Shown in pieces: positions 44,601 to 53,799 of a stretch of DNA of 64,000 bases. Each line of letters starts with the position of its first letter. Positions within the stretch are counted from its first letter, which is position 1. The notes beneath the pieces were generated by a model. The model did not search any database and was not told where the DNA came from. It saw only the letters and a program-made list of their open reading frames with translations. The stretch is from NCBI RefSeq assembly GCF_000183135.1, contig NC_014734.1:2604001-2668000 (forward strand), written 5' to 3'. A program made the translations under genes and the position numbers. Source of the DNA: Paludibacter propionicigenes WB4 (GTDB taxonomy: Bacteria; Bacteroidota; Bacteroidia; Bacteroidales; Paludibacteraceae).

Positions 44601-45696
44601 ATTGATAGACCAGAAGCAGTTCTTCGAGCAAATGTTTATGCAGTCATCTCTCAGTACGCAGATTCTGGATAAGGAAGGTTGGTGCGAGCGAGTAAATCCT
44701 AAGTTAACCCAACTTTTTGGAGTTGAAGCCAAATACATGGAAGGGAAAGTATATAATATTTTTGAAGATGTAGAGATTCTGAAAAAAGGGATCAACAAAA
44801 AGCTGGAGAGAGTATTCACTAAAGGGAAAACAGTAGAATGGGAAATGTTTAGGGAAATTGGCTCTACCGAAAGTGTTCCTGATTCCTCAACAAATGAGAA
44901 TAGAAAAGCTTGGTTCAGTAATTGGGCTTATCCTATTCAGGACAGAGATGGTGAAACAACACATGTTATTATTCAGCACACAGATATTACTGATAGGAAA
45001 AAAGCTCAGGAAGCGTTGACTGAATCCCAGGAACAATTGAAGAAATTTGCTGCTCACCTTCAAAATGTTCGGGAAGAAGAAAGAATATTGTTGGCGAGAG
45101 AAATACATGATGAGTTGGGGCAAATACTCATTGCTATAAAGATAGATATGGGAATGTTGAAACAAAATGTTCTTAAAGGCATTGACGATCAGCATTCGGC
45201 GGAAGTCTTAGAAAAATTTGAAAGTCTTTCAAGTTTGGTTGACAATACAATTCATACAGCCCGGAAGATTATGACGGATCTCCGGCCTGAAGTGTTGGAT
45301 TTGCTCGGATTTATTGATGCGGTAAAACAGCATCTTAAAGCTTTTCAGAACAGGCACAAAGTGCAATGTAAGTTTGAGAACACAGACAATGATTTGCAAT
45401 TTAGCTCACAGCAAGCCGTAGCTCTTTTTCGTATTATACAGGAAGCCCTCAATAATGTGGCAAAACATGCTAAAGCAACAGAAGTAAAAGTAAAACTTAA
45501 ACAAAAAGATGATAGTCTGATATTAGAAATCATAGATAATGGGGTCGGGTTTGATGAAAATCAAAAGAAAAATCACGATTCGTATGGACTTATTGGGATG
45601 AAGGAACGTGTGTTCTTGTTGGATGGAGAACTTGCAATAATAAGTGGAAAAAATACAGGAACAACTATAAAGATTACAATGCCTTACAATAAATGA
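41590..45696 (+). CDS. NarL-type histidine kinase with receiver, six PAS and one GAF domain
   Basis: A 1368-residue soluble protein. Receiver at 1-~125 with Asp58 (LLDIVMPDMDGFEV) and Lys in FLAKPIDQ; coiled coil; PAS 1 at ~185-310; PAS 2 and 3 (~310-555), near copies of each other; GAF at ~560-740; PAS 4 (~745-880) with a Cys cluster, CINSF then KGCGHGSKCSECSLR; PAS 5 and 6 (~885-1140); HisKA_3 with His near 1173 (REEERILLAREIHDELGQ); and HATPase (EALNNVAKHAKA, DNGVGFDE, YGLIGMKERV). The last two domains are of the NarX/DesK type, so its partner is probably the NarL-type regulator at 48262. It overlaps the previous gene by 11 bases. Confidence 0.93.
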   Translation: MESDQIKILAIDDNLDNLIIIQALVLESFPYARVIKALSGNEGLLLASKEDPDVILLDIVMPDMDGFEVCRQLKENERLRDIPVVFVTALKGDKESRIKGLEVGGEAFLAKPIDQSELIAQIRAMLKIKIGNIQRRDENIRLAALVEARTLELKKTHSATLNLLEDLKNENEARKKTEEALRASEELYRSVINASPDNITVADLQGNILMVSPRGLELFGYKNSEEIIGKNIEQFLVSSEVQRARNNVESMFRGVFKGPEEYQIYRRDKTILNTEINAEFVRDADGNPSRLVFAIRDNTERKLAQEALRESEEKFRDMANLLPQVVFEMDVNGIITYVNEQAYTIFKYENGTLIGKDSLDLHIPAERKRATGIVQKALLGKRVEDNEFRLVAKDGSIFSALIYSNAIVKDGRNVGARGIIIDITEQKKAEERLRESEEKFREMANMLPQIVFESDVHGNLTYVNKHGFTICGYNEEEGLELLGTNGLDFIKYSDREVAQGVLRDRIAGKPIDSNLYYVKKKDETTFPALIYSNPIYKDNKSVGLRGLIVDITEQKQVEKKLNYVTRLYAFLSQINQEIIRSKNIDELFEIICKLAVQFGQFRMCWVGIYDEATGMLNPIASSGDDDRYLESLKIYPMGENGNGPTGTAFREERMIFCNNIASDPMMSLWKEEALKRGYQSSFAAPIFRKGKAIGTMTLYASEVNFFDDEEQKLLLEIREDISYAIDVIDSEEERKQAEEALEKSRNELKTIYDYAPVMMCVVDEKRQIQFANKAFSSLTGVSEVDLIGDVVGGVVGCINSFESPKGCGHGSKCSECSLRMAMESTFITGEGHQNVEYQSVFRINNVEKDVSLLGSTAIINYGKSKSLLLCLHDITARKQAEDALHKSEMLLRTFIENTPFEIWARDINSVGILENKKLVDHFGSIIGKTPNTDPTIDESLRELWEYNNKRAFEGEMIDEEYTFFWNNEEHVFQQIIFPININSKLIGIAGFNIDITDRKRIEKELIDQKQFFEQMFMQSSLSTQILDKEGWCERVNPKLTQLFGVEAKYMEGKVYNIFEDVEILKKGINKKLERVFTKGKTVEWEMFREIGSTESVPDSSTNENRKAWFSNWAYPIQDRDGETTHVIIQHTDITDRKKAQEALTESQEQLKKFAAHLQNVREEERILLAREIHDELGQILIAIKIDMGMLKQNVLKGIDDQHSAEVLEKFESLSSLVDNTIHTARKIMTDLRPEVLDLLGFIDAVKQHLKAFQNRHKVQCKFENTDNDLQFSSQQAVALFRIIQEALNNVAKHAKATEVKVKLKQKDDSLILEIIDNGVGFDENQKKNHDSYGLIGMKERVFLLDGELAIISGKNTGTTIKITMPYNK

Positions 45697-45754
45697 TATA
45701 GCTCTGGAATTAATTATCTTTCAGAGTTTAGATAATTGCCTTAAATTAGTACCA

Positions 45755-48214
45755 ATGAAAACTGAATTTAGAATTCCATTTCCAGTTTTTGGCGAGAGTG
45801 CAGAACCATTAGCCAAGGATATTTTTGACGTTGAAGAAATTCAGCGTATACAGGATTTGTTTTCAGACGCAACGGGTGTAGCTTCAATCATTACTCATCC
45901 CGATGGCACTCCAATTACAAAGCCAAGTAACTTTTGCAGGTTATGCAATGATATTATTCGCAAGACCGAGAAGGGCTGCTCAAATTGTTTTCGGTCTGAT
46001 GCTGTTATCGGAACGCATAATCTTATTGGGCCAACCTTGCAGCCTTGTTTGAGTGGAGGTCTGTGGGATGCCGGAGCCAGTATTACCATCGGTAACAAAC
46101 ATATTGCCAACTGGTTAATAGGTCAGATAAGGAATGAGGATATTGATGAAAACAAGCTAATATCTTATGCTGATGAAATAGGGGCAAACAAGGATGAGTT
46201 CATTGAGGCGATGAGAGAAGTACCGGTAATGTCAACCGAAAAATTTAAAAAGATTGCTAATATGCTATTTGTGTATGCAAATGATTTATCGGAAAGGATA
46301 TATAAAGAACAACAGCTGAAACGAAAAATTGCCGAACTGGAGCGAACATATGATTTATTGCAAAAAAGTGAAGAGTCATTGGCAATAACGCTTTATTCCA
46401 TCGGGGATGGAGTGATTACGACAGATAATCGGGGATTGATAACCAATATGAATCCTGTGGCAGAGCATCTTTGTGGTTGGGAGCTTAGTGATGCCTTATC
46501 GTTACCACTAGTTCAAGTGTTTAATATCGTAAATTCCGAAACTCGTATCGGAGTTGATAATCCGGTTAATAAAGTATTGGAAACCGGTAAAATTATAGGG
46601 CTGGCCAATCATACCGTTTTAATCTCAAAAACAGGTATCGAATATCACATTGCAGATAGTGCAGCTCCTATTCGAAATAAGCAAGGACAAGTTACCGGCG
46701 TAGTACTGGTTTTCTCGGATGTAACTGAGAAGTATCAAACAGAAGCTGATTTGCGGGCGAGCGAGCATTTCCTGAAGCAAACCCAGATAATTGGGCATCT
46801 TGGAACCTATTTGCTGGATGTGAAATCGGGAAATTGGACTAGCTCGGACGTGCTTGATTCTATTTTTGGTATACAACAAGATTTTGATAAATCGGTTTCT
46901 GGTTGGGTATCCATCATTCATCCTGAGTGGAAGCAGGTAATGAACGATTATATGGTTGATTATGTGATTGGAGGGAAAAATAAATTTGATAAAAAATACA
47001 AAATCATTCGCCAATCAGATATGGTCGAGAGATGGGTTCACGGTTTAGGCGAATTGGTATATAATGCTGCCGGCGAACCGATTAAAATGATCGGGACTGT
47101 ACAAGACATTACCGAACGCAAGAATGCAGCTATAGCTTTGAGAGAGAGTGAGGAGCTATATCGTTCTATACTTAATGCATCGCCTGATGCAATTATTATT
47201 GTCGAGTTGGATGGCATTATTAGTATGGTTTCTCTTGCCACTTTGTCATTGTATGGTTGTGCTGATAAGGATGAATTGATAGGGAAAAGCATGTTTGATT
47301 TTGTAGCTCCAGTTGACAAACAAAGAGCATATCAAAATGTTTCTCTTATGCCGAATGGTAATATGGGCACCATAATTTACCAAATTCGGAGAGCTGATGA
47401 ATCGCTGTTTTTTGCTGAGGTTAATGGGGATATTATAAGGAATCAGAATGGGCAACCAACCCGGATGATTTTAGTTATAAGGGATATAACAAACAGAACT
47501 CTTGCTGAGAATGCCTTGAAGAACTCGCAAGAACAGTTAAAGAGCTTCGCGTCTCATTTACAAACAGTTCGAGAGGAGGAAAGAATCCTCCTGGCTCGTG
47601 AAATTCACGATGAACTCGGTCAAAGCTTAATAGCAATAAAGATAGACTTGGGTATGATGAAGCAAAAGACATTAAAAATCATAAAAAATAAGGATACAGA
47701 AAATATTTTGACTATTTTTGATAATCTTTTTTCTTTGGTTGACAATACAATAAAAACAACCAAGAAAATTATGACGGATCTAAGACCCGAAGTCTTATAT
47801 CTGGTGGGATTTACAGAAGCAGTTAAAATACAGGTAAATAAGTTTCAGGAAAGGCACCGAATTAATTGCTACTACGATTGCTCAATTCCAGATCTTGAAT
47901 TGAACATGCAAAAGTCTGTAGCATTATTCCGTATTTTGCAAGAGTCTTTAACTAATGTGGTTAAACACGCCAATGCAACTTCGGTGACGATACTTCTTTT
48001 TAGTGAAAACGATAAGCTGATTCTTGAAATAGGCGATAATGGAGTAGGAATGGATCTTAACCAAAGACATAAACCTGATTCCTTTGGACTTATAGGAATG
48101 AAGGAACGGATGTTTATACTCGATGGTGAGTTGAAAATATCCAGTCAGCCGGGCAAAGGAACTAAAATAAGAATAGAAATGCCTTTTAGTGAAAAAGATA
48201 ACCAAGCAACATAA
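45755..48214 (+). CDS. NarL-type histidine kinase with PocR ligand-binding domain and three PAS domains
   Basis: An 819-residue soluble kinase. The N-terminus (about 20-185) is a PocR-type sensory domain with conserved Cys pattern FCRLCNDII, GCSNCF and QPCLSGG. In other proteins PocR domains are linked to sensing small hydrocarbon-like ligands such as propanediol. Then PAS at ~205-335, ~335-460 and ~460-585; HisKA_3 with His near 618 (REEERILLAREIHDELGQ); and HATPase (ESLTNVVKHANA, DNGVGMDLN, FGLIGMKERM). Kinase parts are close to those of the previous gene, so the two may have arisen by duplication. The NarL-type regulator follows after 47 bases. Confidence 0.93.
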   Translation: MKTEFRIPFPVFGESAEPLAKDIFDVEEIQRIQDLFSDATGVASIITHPDGTPITKPSNFCRLCNDIIRKTEKGCSNCFRSDAVIGTHNLIGPTLQPCLSGGLWDAGASITIGNKHIANWLIGQIRNEDIDENKLISYADEIGANKDEFIEAMREVPVMSTEKFKKIANMLFVYANDLSERIYKEQQLKRKIAELERTYDLLQKSEESLAITLYSIGDGVITTDNRGLITNMNPVAEHLCGWELSDALSLPLVQVFNIVNSETRIGVDNPVNKVLETGKIIGLANHTVLISKTGIEYHIADSAAPIRNKQGQVTGVVLVFSDVTEKYQTEADLRASEHFLKQTQIIGHLGTYLLDVKSGNWTSSDVLDSIFGIQQDFDKSVSGWVSIIHPEWKQVMNDYMVDYVIGGKNKFDKKYKIIRQSDMVERWVHGLGELVYNAAGEPIKMIGTVQDITERKNAAIALRESEELYRSILNASPDAIIIVELDGIISMVSLATLSLYGCADKDELIGKSMFDFVAPVDKQRAYQNVSLMPNGNMGTIIYQIRRADESLFFAEVNGDIIRNQNGQPTRMILVIRDITNRTLAENALKNSQEQLKSFASHLQTVREEERILLAREIHDELGQSLIAIKIDLGMMKQKTLKIIKNKDTENILTIFDNLFSLVDNTIKTTKKIMTDLRPEVLYLVGFTEAVKIQVNKFQERHRINCYYDCSIPDLELNMQKSVALFRILQESLTNVVKHANATSVTILLFSENDKLILEIGDNGVGMDLNQRHKPDSFGLIGMKERMFILDGELKISSQPGKGTKIRIEMPFSEKDNQAT

Positions 48215-48261
48215 TATAACATTAAATTATTAAATTCTAAAACGCTTAAATATATATAGTT

Positions 48262-48897
48262 ATGATTAAAGTATTTATTGTAGACGATCATGAAATTATT
48301 CGTGAAGGACTAAAGAAAATATTGAAAGAAGAAGCAGACCTCGTAGTCGTTGGTGAAGCTCAGAACGGAGATGAAGTCTTACAAAATATTAAAGACATCG
48401 ACTGTGATATAATGTTGTTAGACATGAATATGCCCGGACGCAGTGGTTTGGATTTAATTGGAGATCTGAAAAAACTGAAGCCGCATATGCACATTTTGGT
48501 GCTGAGCATTCATCCCGAAGACAAATTTGCACTTCGTACGCTTAAAGCCGGAGCCTCGGGATATGTTTGTAAGGATACAGCGCTCGAAGAGTTGGTGGTA
48601 GCCATTCGTAAAGTATTTATAAAAGGCCGGTACCTCAGCACCACGCTGGCCGAACAATTGGCGTTTGACTTTATGCCTGATAAAGGAGAGCAATTGCCAC
48701 ATGAATCCTTGTCGAACCGCGAACAGGAAATTATGTATTTACTTGCCTCGGGTAAAAAGGTAAAAGATATAGCTGCCGATTTACAATTAAGCATTAGTAC
48801 CGTTTTCACTTATCGGGTACGTATTTTCGAAAAATTGAAAATAAAGAGTAATGTAGAACTAACCCATTACGCCATCACCAATAAACTCGTTGATTAA
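48262..48897 (+). CDS. NarL/LuxR family DNA-binding response regulator
   Basis: A 211-residue regulator. Receiver domain at 1-~120 with Asp54 (MLLDMNMPGRSGLDL) and Lys in GYVCKDTALEEL; LuxR-type helix-turn-helix at ~148-205 (LSNREQEIMYLLASGKKVKDIAADLQLSISTVFTYRVRIFEKLKI). It is the only DNA-binding output in the 19-kb cluster and pairs naturally with the two NarL-type kinases upstream. Its most likely targets include genes nearby, such as the secreted protein at 49270, but this is inference. Confidence 0.95.
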   Translation: MIKVFIVDDHEIIREGLKKILKEEADLVVVGEAQNGDEVLQNIKDIDCDIMLLDMNMPGRSGLDLIGDLKKLKPHMHILVLSIHPEDKFALRTLKAGASGYVCKDTALEELVVAIRKVFIKGRYLSTTLAEQLAFDFMPDKGEQLPHESLSNREQEIMYLLASGKKVKDIAADLQLSISTVFTYRVRIFEKLKIKSNVELTHYAITNKLVD

Positions 48898-49180
48898 TAG
48901 CTTTGTAGTATATTTTGCGACTTTTTATGTGTTTTTTGTCAAATTTTTTCTTTTGTGAGCTATAAAGAGCAGGAAAAATGTTATAAAATGCTTGTTTTTG
49001 CTAAGTTTGTGTATATTTGTGCATTCTTCAAGTTTGAATTTAAGTGTTTTTATGGATAAACATTACTAAGTTGAGTGGACGTGTTTTTTCGATAAATGAT
49101 ATAAATTACTCCTCAAGCCGACAAAGCGTAAAGATTTTTTGTCGTTATTTAGTATTTGTTTAGATAAATGTAATATTGTT

Positions 49181-49198
49181 TTGTAGTAAAAACTACAA
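49181..49198 (+). promoter_or_regulatory. Palindrome TTGTAGT-AAAA-ACTACAA, candidate operator
   Basis: A perfect 7-bp-arm palindrome ending 16 bases before the -7 box at 49215, so it covers the place where a -33 element would be. Such placement fits an activator or repressor site. The nearby NarL-type regulator is a candidate binder. Confidence 0.45.
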
Positions 49199-49214
49199 TA
49201 TCATAAATTTTATG

Positions 49215-49222
49215 TATATTTG
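49215..49222 (+). promoter_or_regulatory. -7 box of the large secreted protein gene
   Basis: TATATTTG matches TAnnTTTG, 48 bases before the ATG at 49270. No TTG at -33; the palindrome at 49181-49198 lies there instead. Confidence 0.55.
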
Positions 49223-49269
49223 CACACTTTTCATTTCTCTGTTTAAGTACTCAATACAGCTGGATATTT

Positions 49270-52200
49270 ATGATGAAATTTTACACTAAAAGTCTCAAAT
49301 TCCTACTCAAAAAACTCTCCTTAATCATTCCTGTGGTTAAGGGGACTTTTGTGCCTAAAAATATTGTCCATCCTACTAAGTCCTCCAATTTTTTCTATAG
49401 CTCGGTACTGGTTTTATTGCTGTTAGTGATAGGGGTGGGGAGTGCGAGTGCTCAGATTACGCTGGTTGGTAGTTCTAAAGCTTATGATTATGGAGTCCAA
49501 TCTGTAACGGTTGCACAACCAAGTGGATTAGCTATTGGTGATTTAGTTATTGTGACGGTTGTACAATCAAATTCTTTAACCACAAGTATTCCATATATCA
49601 ATAATAACGCTTCAGGTTGGACTTGTATTAATGCGACTTTGAATTCTACAGGAACTGTTCAAACGGCAGTTTTATACAAGTTTGCAGATTACAATACTGT
49701 AAATAATCCTATTCAGGTAGTCACAAATTCCGGATGGTGGCCTAAAGCAGATGATATGGAAGTGTCTCTAGTTGCATACAGGGGTGTTGATCAAACAACA
49801 CCTTTTGACGTAACTCCAGGATCGATTACAGTAGGAAACACTAGTGGAAGTAATTCAATTAGTGGTATTTCAAGTGTTACAACGACTACAAGTAATGACT
49901 TAATTCTAATGCTCGGAATGAGTTACAATAGCAGTTCTTATACTGCTCGTTCATTTAGTAATTGGTCTTTAACTACCTCTCCATCTTTGAATGAAATATA
50001 TGACTTCAGGGGAGACTATTATGTTTCGCTTGGTGCTGCAACTGGTATAAAGACTACTGCCGGATCTACAGGAACGGGATCTTTTTCGGTGAGTAACAAT
50101 GCATATCTTGGTGGAATAATTTTAGCTTTAAAGCCTCAAATTTGTCAATATGGCACTACAACTTCAAGTGGAATAACGTTCACCCCGGTTATTGATATGG
50201 CAAGCCATGTACAGCAAATACCGTCTACGAACTTTAAAACTGGGCAGCACTTTGTAATGAATGTAATTAAAGGGTTGACTTATCAGGTTTATACTAGCAA
50301 TTCTCCCAGTTATCCGTTAAAAATGACAGTTTATGAAGAAGGCAATGCTGCGGGACCTGTTTTAGCTTTTTCTTCTAGTAATACAGGAAATCCAGGGACC
50401 TCAAGTTCAAAGGATGTTTTCTTGTCTTTCACTTCACCATTATCGGGTCAGGTAAGAGTTATGATTAGTCGTCAGGCAGACTGTTCAGATAATGGTACCG
50501 GAAATCTAACCGTAAATACAAATGTAAGTGGCGGTAATAATACGCAAGATGACCCTAGCGTTGCAGGTTCAGATACTTGGATAGGGCAAGTCTATGATGG
50601 TATTTCGTTTAACAATTATATTGGTTATTATAATACTACACAATACAATGGAAAAACAGATGAATTTCAAGAATCGTTTTATCCTAGCGGTGGACCTTGG
50701 CCTAATATAAATAGCGACAATTCACATGGTTTTAATGTTAGTTCTAATGGGGCAGTCAGAGCTCAGGTATTAGATGAAACTTTCTCTGTGCATTATCGTA
50801 TGAAATCAACAAAAAGTGGTTTTTATACTGTCACCATTGCAAGTGATGATGGAGTGAGACTTACAGTTGATAATACAAAAATGTTTGAATATTGGAATGA
50901 TCATGCTCCTGTAGCATACGATAATCAACTTATTTCATTGTCAGGCAGTAGTTCGCTACAGTTAGACTATTATGAACAAAATGCACAAAATGTTGTAGGC
51001 TTTTATAATTTGACCCAGATTTTCTCAAATGCATTGAAAACAAATACATCACAAGTTCTTTGTAAAACTTCAGGAGCAGGCTCTCCAATAAGTGGAGATG
51101 CAATTGGTGCTTTAACTGCAGGGATAACACTTGTTGGTTATCAATGGTACTATAGCACGTCTGCAGATCCTACAACAAGAATAAAAATTACTACTAATGG
51201 AACCGGAGCAACGTTTACCCCGTCTCCAGCCACATTTAGCAATAAAGTAGGTGTTTATTATTTGTATAGAGTTACAACATTGAGAACAGCTAATAATATT
51301 GGTATAAATAATCCTACAAACATTACTAACGAATCAAATGCAGCCACAGTAAGGATTAAAGGTTGTCCTAATTATTGGATAGGGGGAGCAGCACCAGTTA
51401 GTACTACATGGAATACTAGCACAGACTGGAATACCGCTTCTAACTGGTCAGACGGTGTTCCTTACCCAGGCGATGATGTTGAATTCGCATCAACTGCAAA
51501 TTCAGGAAATGCAAATTTGGATGCTAAAAATAATATGGTTCTAGATAATGACTATGTAGTTGGTAATTTTAAGAATCAGTCAGGAAAACAATTAATCATT
51601 GCCCCAGCTACTAGCTTAACAGCAAATGGCGTAATTACGACAACATCAAACAATAATAATCAAATTTACATTCAATCCAGTCAATCTAATCCTACACTCC
51701 CTAGCGGTTCGTTGATATTTCATAATACTTCAGCTCAGCCAGTAAATGCTACGGTGGAGATGTACACTCAGGCTCAGTATTACCCCACTCCATTTAAAGA
51801 TAACAGTACAGGACTTGAATACCACTATACTTGGCAATATTTTGGTGTCCCGTTGACTTCGGTTAAAGCAGACCCAACATTCTATGGGTCATACTTGCGT
51901 AGAAATGATGAAGCTAGTACCAATACTCTTGGCAAATGGATCTCATTAGGCAATGCGGATGTGTTAAGCCCATTTGTAGGTTATGAGATTACACAAGTTG
52001 CGCCTACTACAATAGTTTTTCAAGGAACGCTTGTAAATAATGATAAACCTATTGATCTTGGTTATACTCCAGCGGCATATGATCCGGGGCAAAATATGTT
52101 GGCTAATCCATATACTGCAGCCATTGACATTAATAAACTAACTTTCGCTTCTACAACTACTGTTGAAAATACGGTTTATCTATACAATACAGGTTCGTAC

Positions 52201-53130
52201 GCCCAATGGGCTAATAATAATGGAGAAGGTACTAATAACTCAAATTCGACTTTAGCTCTGGCCGGACAGTATATAGCTATACCTAAAGGGCAAGCAGGTA
52301 CGGGATCCATTCCTGCAGATATTCCATCTATGTCGGCATTTATGGTTAAAGCAATTAGCGGACCGGTATCTGCAGGCGTAACTATTAAGTATAATGATGT
52401 TATCATACCAAATATAAGTGCGCAACGGGCTCCTCAAAGCAAAACAACCATCACAACAGATAAGACCTATATGGAGATAACATTAAATGGGTCGCACCTC
52501 GGTGACCGCATGTGGTTGATTGATGAACCGGGAACCTCGCATGGTTTTGATAATGGTTGGGATGGAACTAAAGTTGTAGGGTCTGTTGGCGCCCCTCAGT
52601 TATTTGCGATGGAGCAAAGTGGAAACTATCAGGTAAACACCTCTGATAATATGAATAACACGTATTTAGGCTTTCAGGCAGGTGTGGATGTGGAAGATAC
52701 ACTTACGTTTACCCATGCAAATATTGCATTAAAATACGATGGTCTTTATCTGGTAGATTTAGTAGAGAACAAAGTAGTTGATATTAGTAAATCCGGTACG
52801 CAATATGCGTTTAAGTCTGAGTCGACCGCTGCTCCGGTAAAACGGTTTAAAATTGTCACAGAGCCTTATGTGAAAGATGCAGCTGATTTGAACACTCAGA
52901 TAAAAGTGTTTAATGACAATACTTCTGTTTTTGTTGATAATCAAAGTAATGAAAAAGGAGAGCTTTATTTTTACGATATGATGGGTCGGTATTTAAAGAA
53001 AGAGATTTTTGGACCTAGCAGTATATCTTCATTCTCCATGATTCCTAAAAGTGGTGCTTATGTAGTAAAAGCTGTAACAGCATCCGAAAAAGTAAGTAAA
53101 CGAATTATAGTAAACTATCAAAGTGAATAA
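49270..53130 (+). CDS. Large secreted surface protein with PA14-like segment and C-terminal sorting-type domain
   Basis: A 1286-residue exported protein. The hydrophobic signal segment lies unusually far in (about residues 44-62, ending GSASAQ), after a charged 43-residue lead. Then a beta-rich unknown domain (about 63-290), an unknown beta region, a PA14-like domain (about 435-580: YGGIS-type start, ASDDGVRLTVDN, YYEQNAQN), a segment with W...NW....P..DD pattern (about 701-735), and a domain at about 1078-1193 (DRMWLIDEPG, FDNGWDGTKVVG, QLFAMEQSGNYQVN) that recurs in the protein at 54936. The last 80 residues (QIKVFNDNTSVFVDNQSN, then GELYFYDMMGRYLKKEIF, ending KRIIVNYQSE) match a type IX secretion sorting domain. 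It is likely secreted and attached to the cell surface. Function otherwise unknown. Confidence 0.85.
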   Translation: MMKFYTKSLKFLLKKLSLIIPVVKGTFVPKNIVHPTKSSNFFYSSVLVLLLLVIGVGSASAQITLVGSSKAYDYGVQSVTVAQPSGLAIGDLVIVTVVQSNSLTTSIPYINNNASGWTCINATLNSTGTVQTAVLYKFADYNTVNNPIQVVTNSGWWPKADDMEVSLVAYRGVDQTTPFDVTPGSITVGNTSGSNSISGISSVTTTTSNDLILMLGMSYNSSSYTARSFSNWSLTTSPSLNEIYDFRGDYYVSLGAATGIKTTAGSTGTGSFSVSNNAYLGGIILALKPQICQYGTTTSSGITFTPVIDMASHVQQIPSTNFKTGQHFVMNVIKGLTYQVYTSNSPSYPLKMTVYEEGNAAGPVLAFSSSNTGNPGTSSSKDVFLSFTSPLSGQVRVMISRQADCSDNGTGNLTVNTNVSGGNNTQDDPSVAGSDTWIGQVYDGISFNNYIGYYNTTQYNGKTDEFQESFYPSGGPWPNINSDNSHGFNVSSNGAVRAQVLDETFSVHYRMKSTKSGFYTVTIASDDGVRLTVDNTKMFEYWNDHAPVAYDNQLISLSGSSSLQLDYYEQNAQNVVGFYNLTQIFSNALKTNTSQVLCKTSGAGSPISGDAIGALTAGITLVGYQWYYSTSADPTTRIKITTNGTGATFTPSPATFSNKVGVYYLYRVTTLRTANNIGINNPTNITNESNAATVRIKGCPNYWIGGAAPVSTTWNTSTDWNTASNWSDGVPYPGDDVEFASTANSGNANLDAKNNMVLDNDYVVGNFKNQSGKQLIIAPATSLTANGVITTTSNNNNQIYIQSSQSNPTLPSGSLIFHNTSAQPVNATVEMYTQAQYYPTPFKDNSTGLEYHYTWQYFGVPLTSVKADPTFYGSYLRRNDEASTNTLGKWISLGNADVLSPFVGYEITQVAPTTIVFQGTLVNNDKPIDLGYTPAAYDPGQNMLANPYTAAIDINKLTFASTTTVENTVYLYNTGSYAQWANNNGEGTNNSNSTLALAGQYIAIPKGQAGTGSIPADIPSMSAFMVKAISGPVSAGVTIKYNDVIIPNISAQRAPQSKTTITTDKTYMEITLNGSHLGDRMWLIDEPGTSHGFDNGWDGTKVVGSVGAPQLFAMEQSGNYQVNTSDNMNNTYLGFQAGVDVEDTLTFTHANIALKYDGLYLVDLVENKVVDISKSGTQYAFKSESTAAPVKRFKIVTEPYVKDAADLNTQIKVFNDNTSVFVDNQSNEKGELYFYDMMGRYLKKEIFGPSSISSFSMIPKSGAYVVKAVTASEKVSKRIIVNYQSE

Positions 53131-53779
53131 TAAAAAGAAAAACATATTAGTTTGGATTTTTACATGGGCAGCATTGCTCTTGGTGGTTCTCTATTCACCT
53201 ATAGGAAGTCCTGATTTATATTCATCGTCCGATTATGCAGGAGTCCCGAATGCGAATTTTAATGAGAGCAGCATAGGGAATGGAGCAAATTTCAGCTCCG
53301 AATCAGGTAGCGATAATGACTTAGATATTCCTGATTATAGTAACGATGAAAGTGTAAATAAGCCTTCGTCCTCTTATAATTATACATCTCCGGCCAGTAA
53401 TAATACATCGGGTGCGGTGGCTTCCTATAGCATCTCAGGTTCACAAACGTATCAGAACTCAAAGGATGGTTCGTCAGTTGGTACAGGTGGTGGAGGAAGC
53501 ACCTTTATCTCCAATAATGATTCACGTGGTAGCGATGCAAGTTCTGCTGTTTCCATGAATAACGGGGGAATAACTACTCTTTCGTCAAATTTAACCACGT
53601 CTGCCCCTAACAAGATAACTAAAAGTGCTGGTCAAGGCTATAGTACTAATGATGGTGGTCAAAATCCCGGTGGTGATCCTACCGGACCTCCAATCCCTGT
53701 TGGTGATGGTTGGGTGTTTTTATTACTCCTTGCAGCCAGTTATGGTATTATAAAGAAGCGAATTTTTGCACATTCATAA
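53123..53779 (+). CDS. Low-complexity exported protein with PxGDG-helix-basic C-terminal tail
   Basis: A 218-residue protein. N-terminal membrane or signal helix (about 8-24), a Ser/Asn/Gly-rich middle (about 30-190) with no known domain, and a C-terminal tripartite end: GPPIPVGDGWVFLLL, a short helix, then basic KKRIFAHS. This resembles the layout of PEP-CTERM and other C-terminal sorting signals (short motif, helix, basic tail), but the motif here is Pro-Val-Gly-Asp-Gly. Start is GTG at 53123, overlapping the stop of the large secreted protein by eight bases, so the two are coupled. Function not recognised. A very strong terminator follows. Confidence 0.75.
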   Translation: MNNKKKNILVWIFTWAALLLVVLYSPIGSPDLYSSSDYAGVPNANFNESSIGNGANFSSESGSDNDLDIPDYSNDESVNKPSSSYNYTSPASNNTSGAVASYSISGSQTYQNSKDGSSVGTGGGGSTFISNNDSRGSDASSAVSMNNGGITTLSSNLTTSAPNKITKSAGQGYSTNDGGQNPGGDPTGPPIPVGDGWVFLLLLAASYGIIKKRIFAHS

Positions 53780-53799
53780 GCCTCTGTATTTTATTTACA

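Larger units (their letters stand above)
48898..49269. other. Intergenic region before the large secreted protein
   Basis: 372 AT-rich bases. It contains two plus-strand -7 boxes of the form TATATTTG at 49012-49019 and 49215-49222, and a palindrome TTGTAGT-AAAA-ACTACAA at 49181-49198 between them. No RNA gene or frame is seen. Confidence 0.6.

Noticed and set aside
45702-45726. Hairpin after the six-PAS NarL-type kinase gene
   Set aside because: Eight pairs with one G-T and no T run; probably not a terminator within a co-transcribed cluster.
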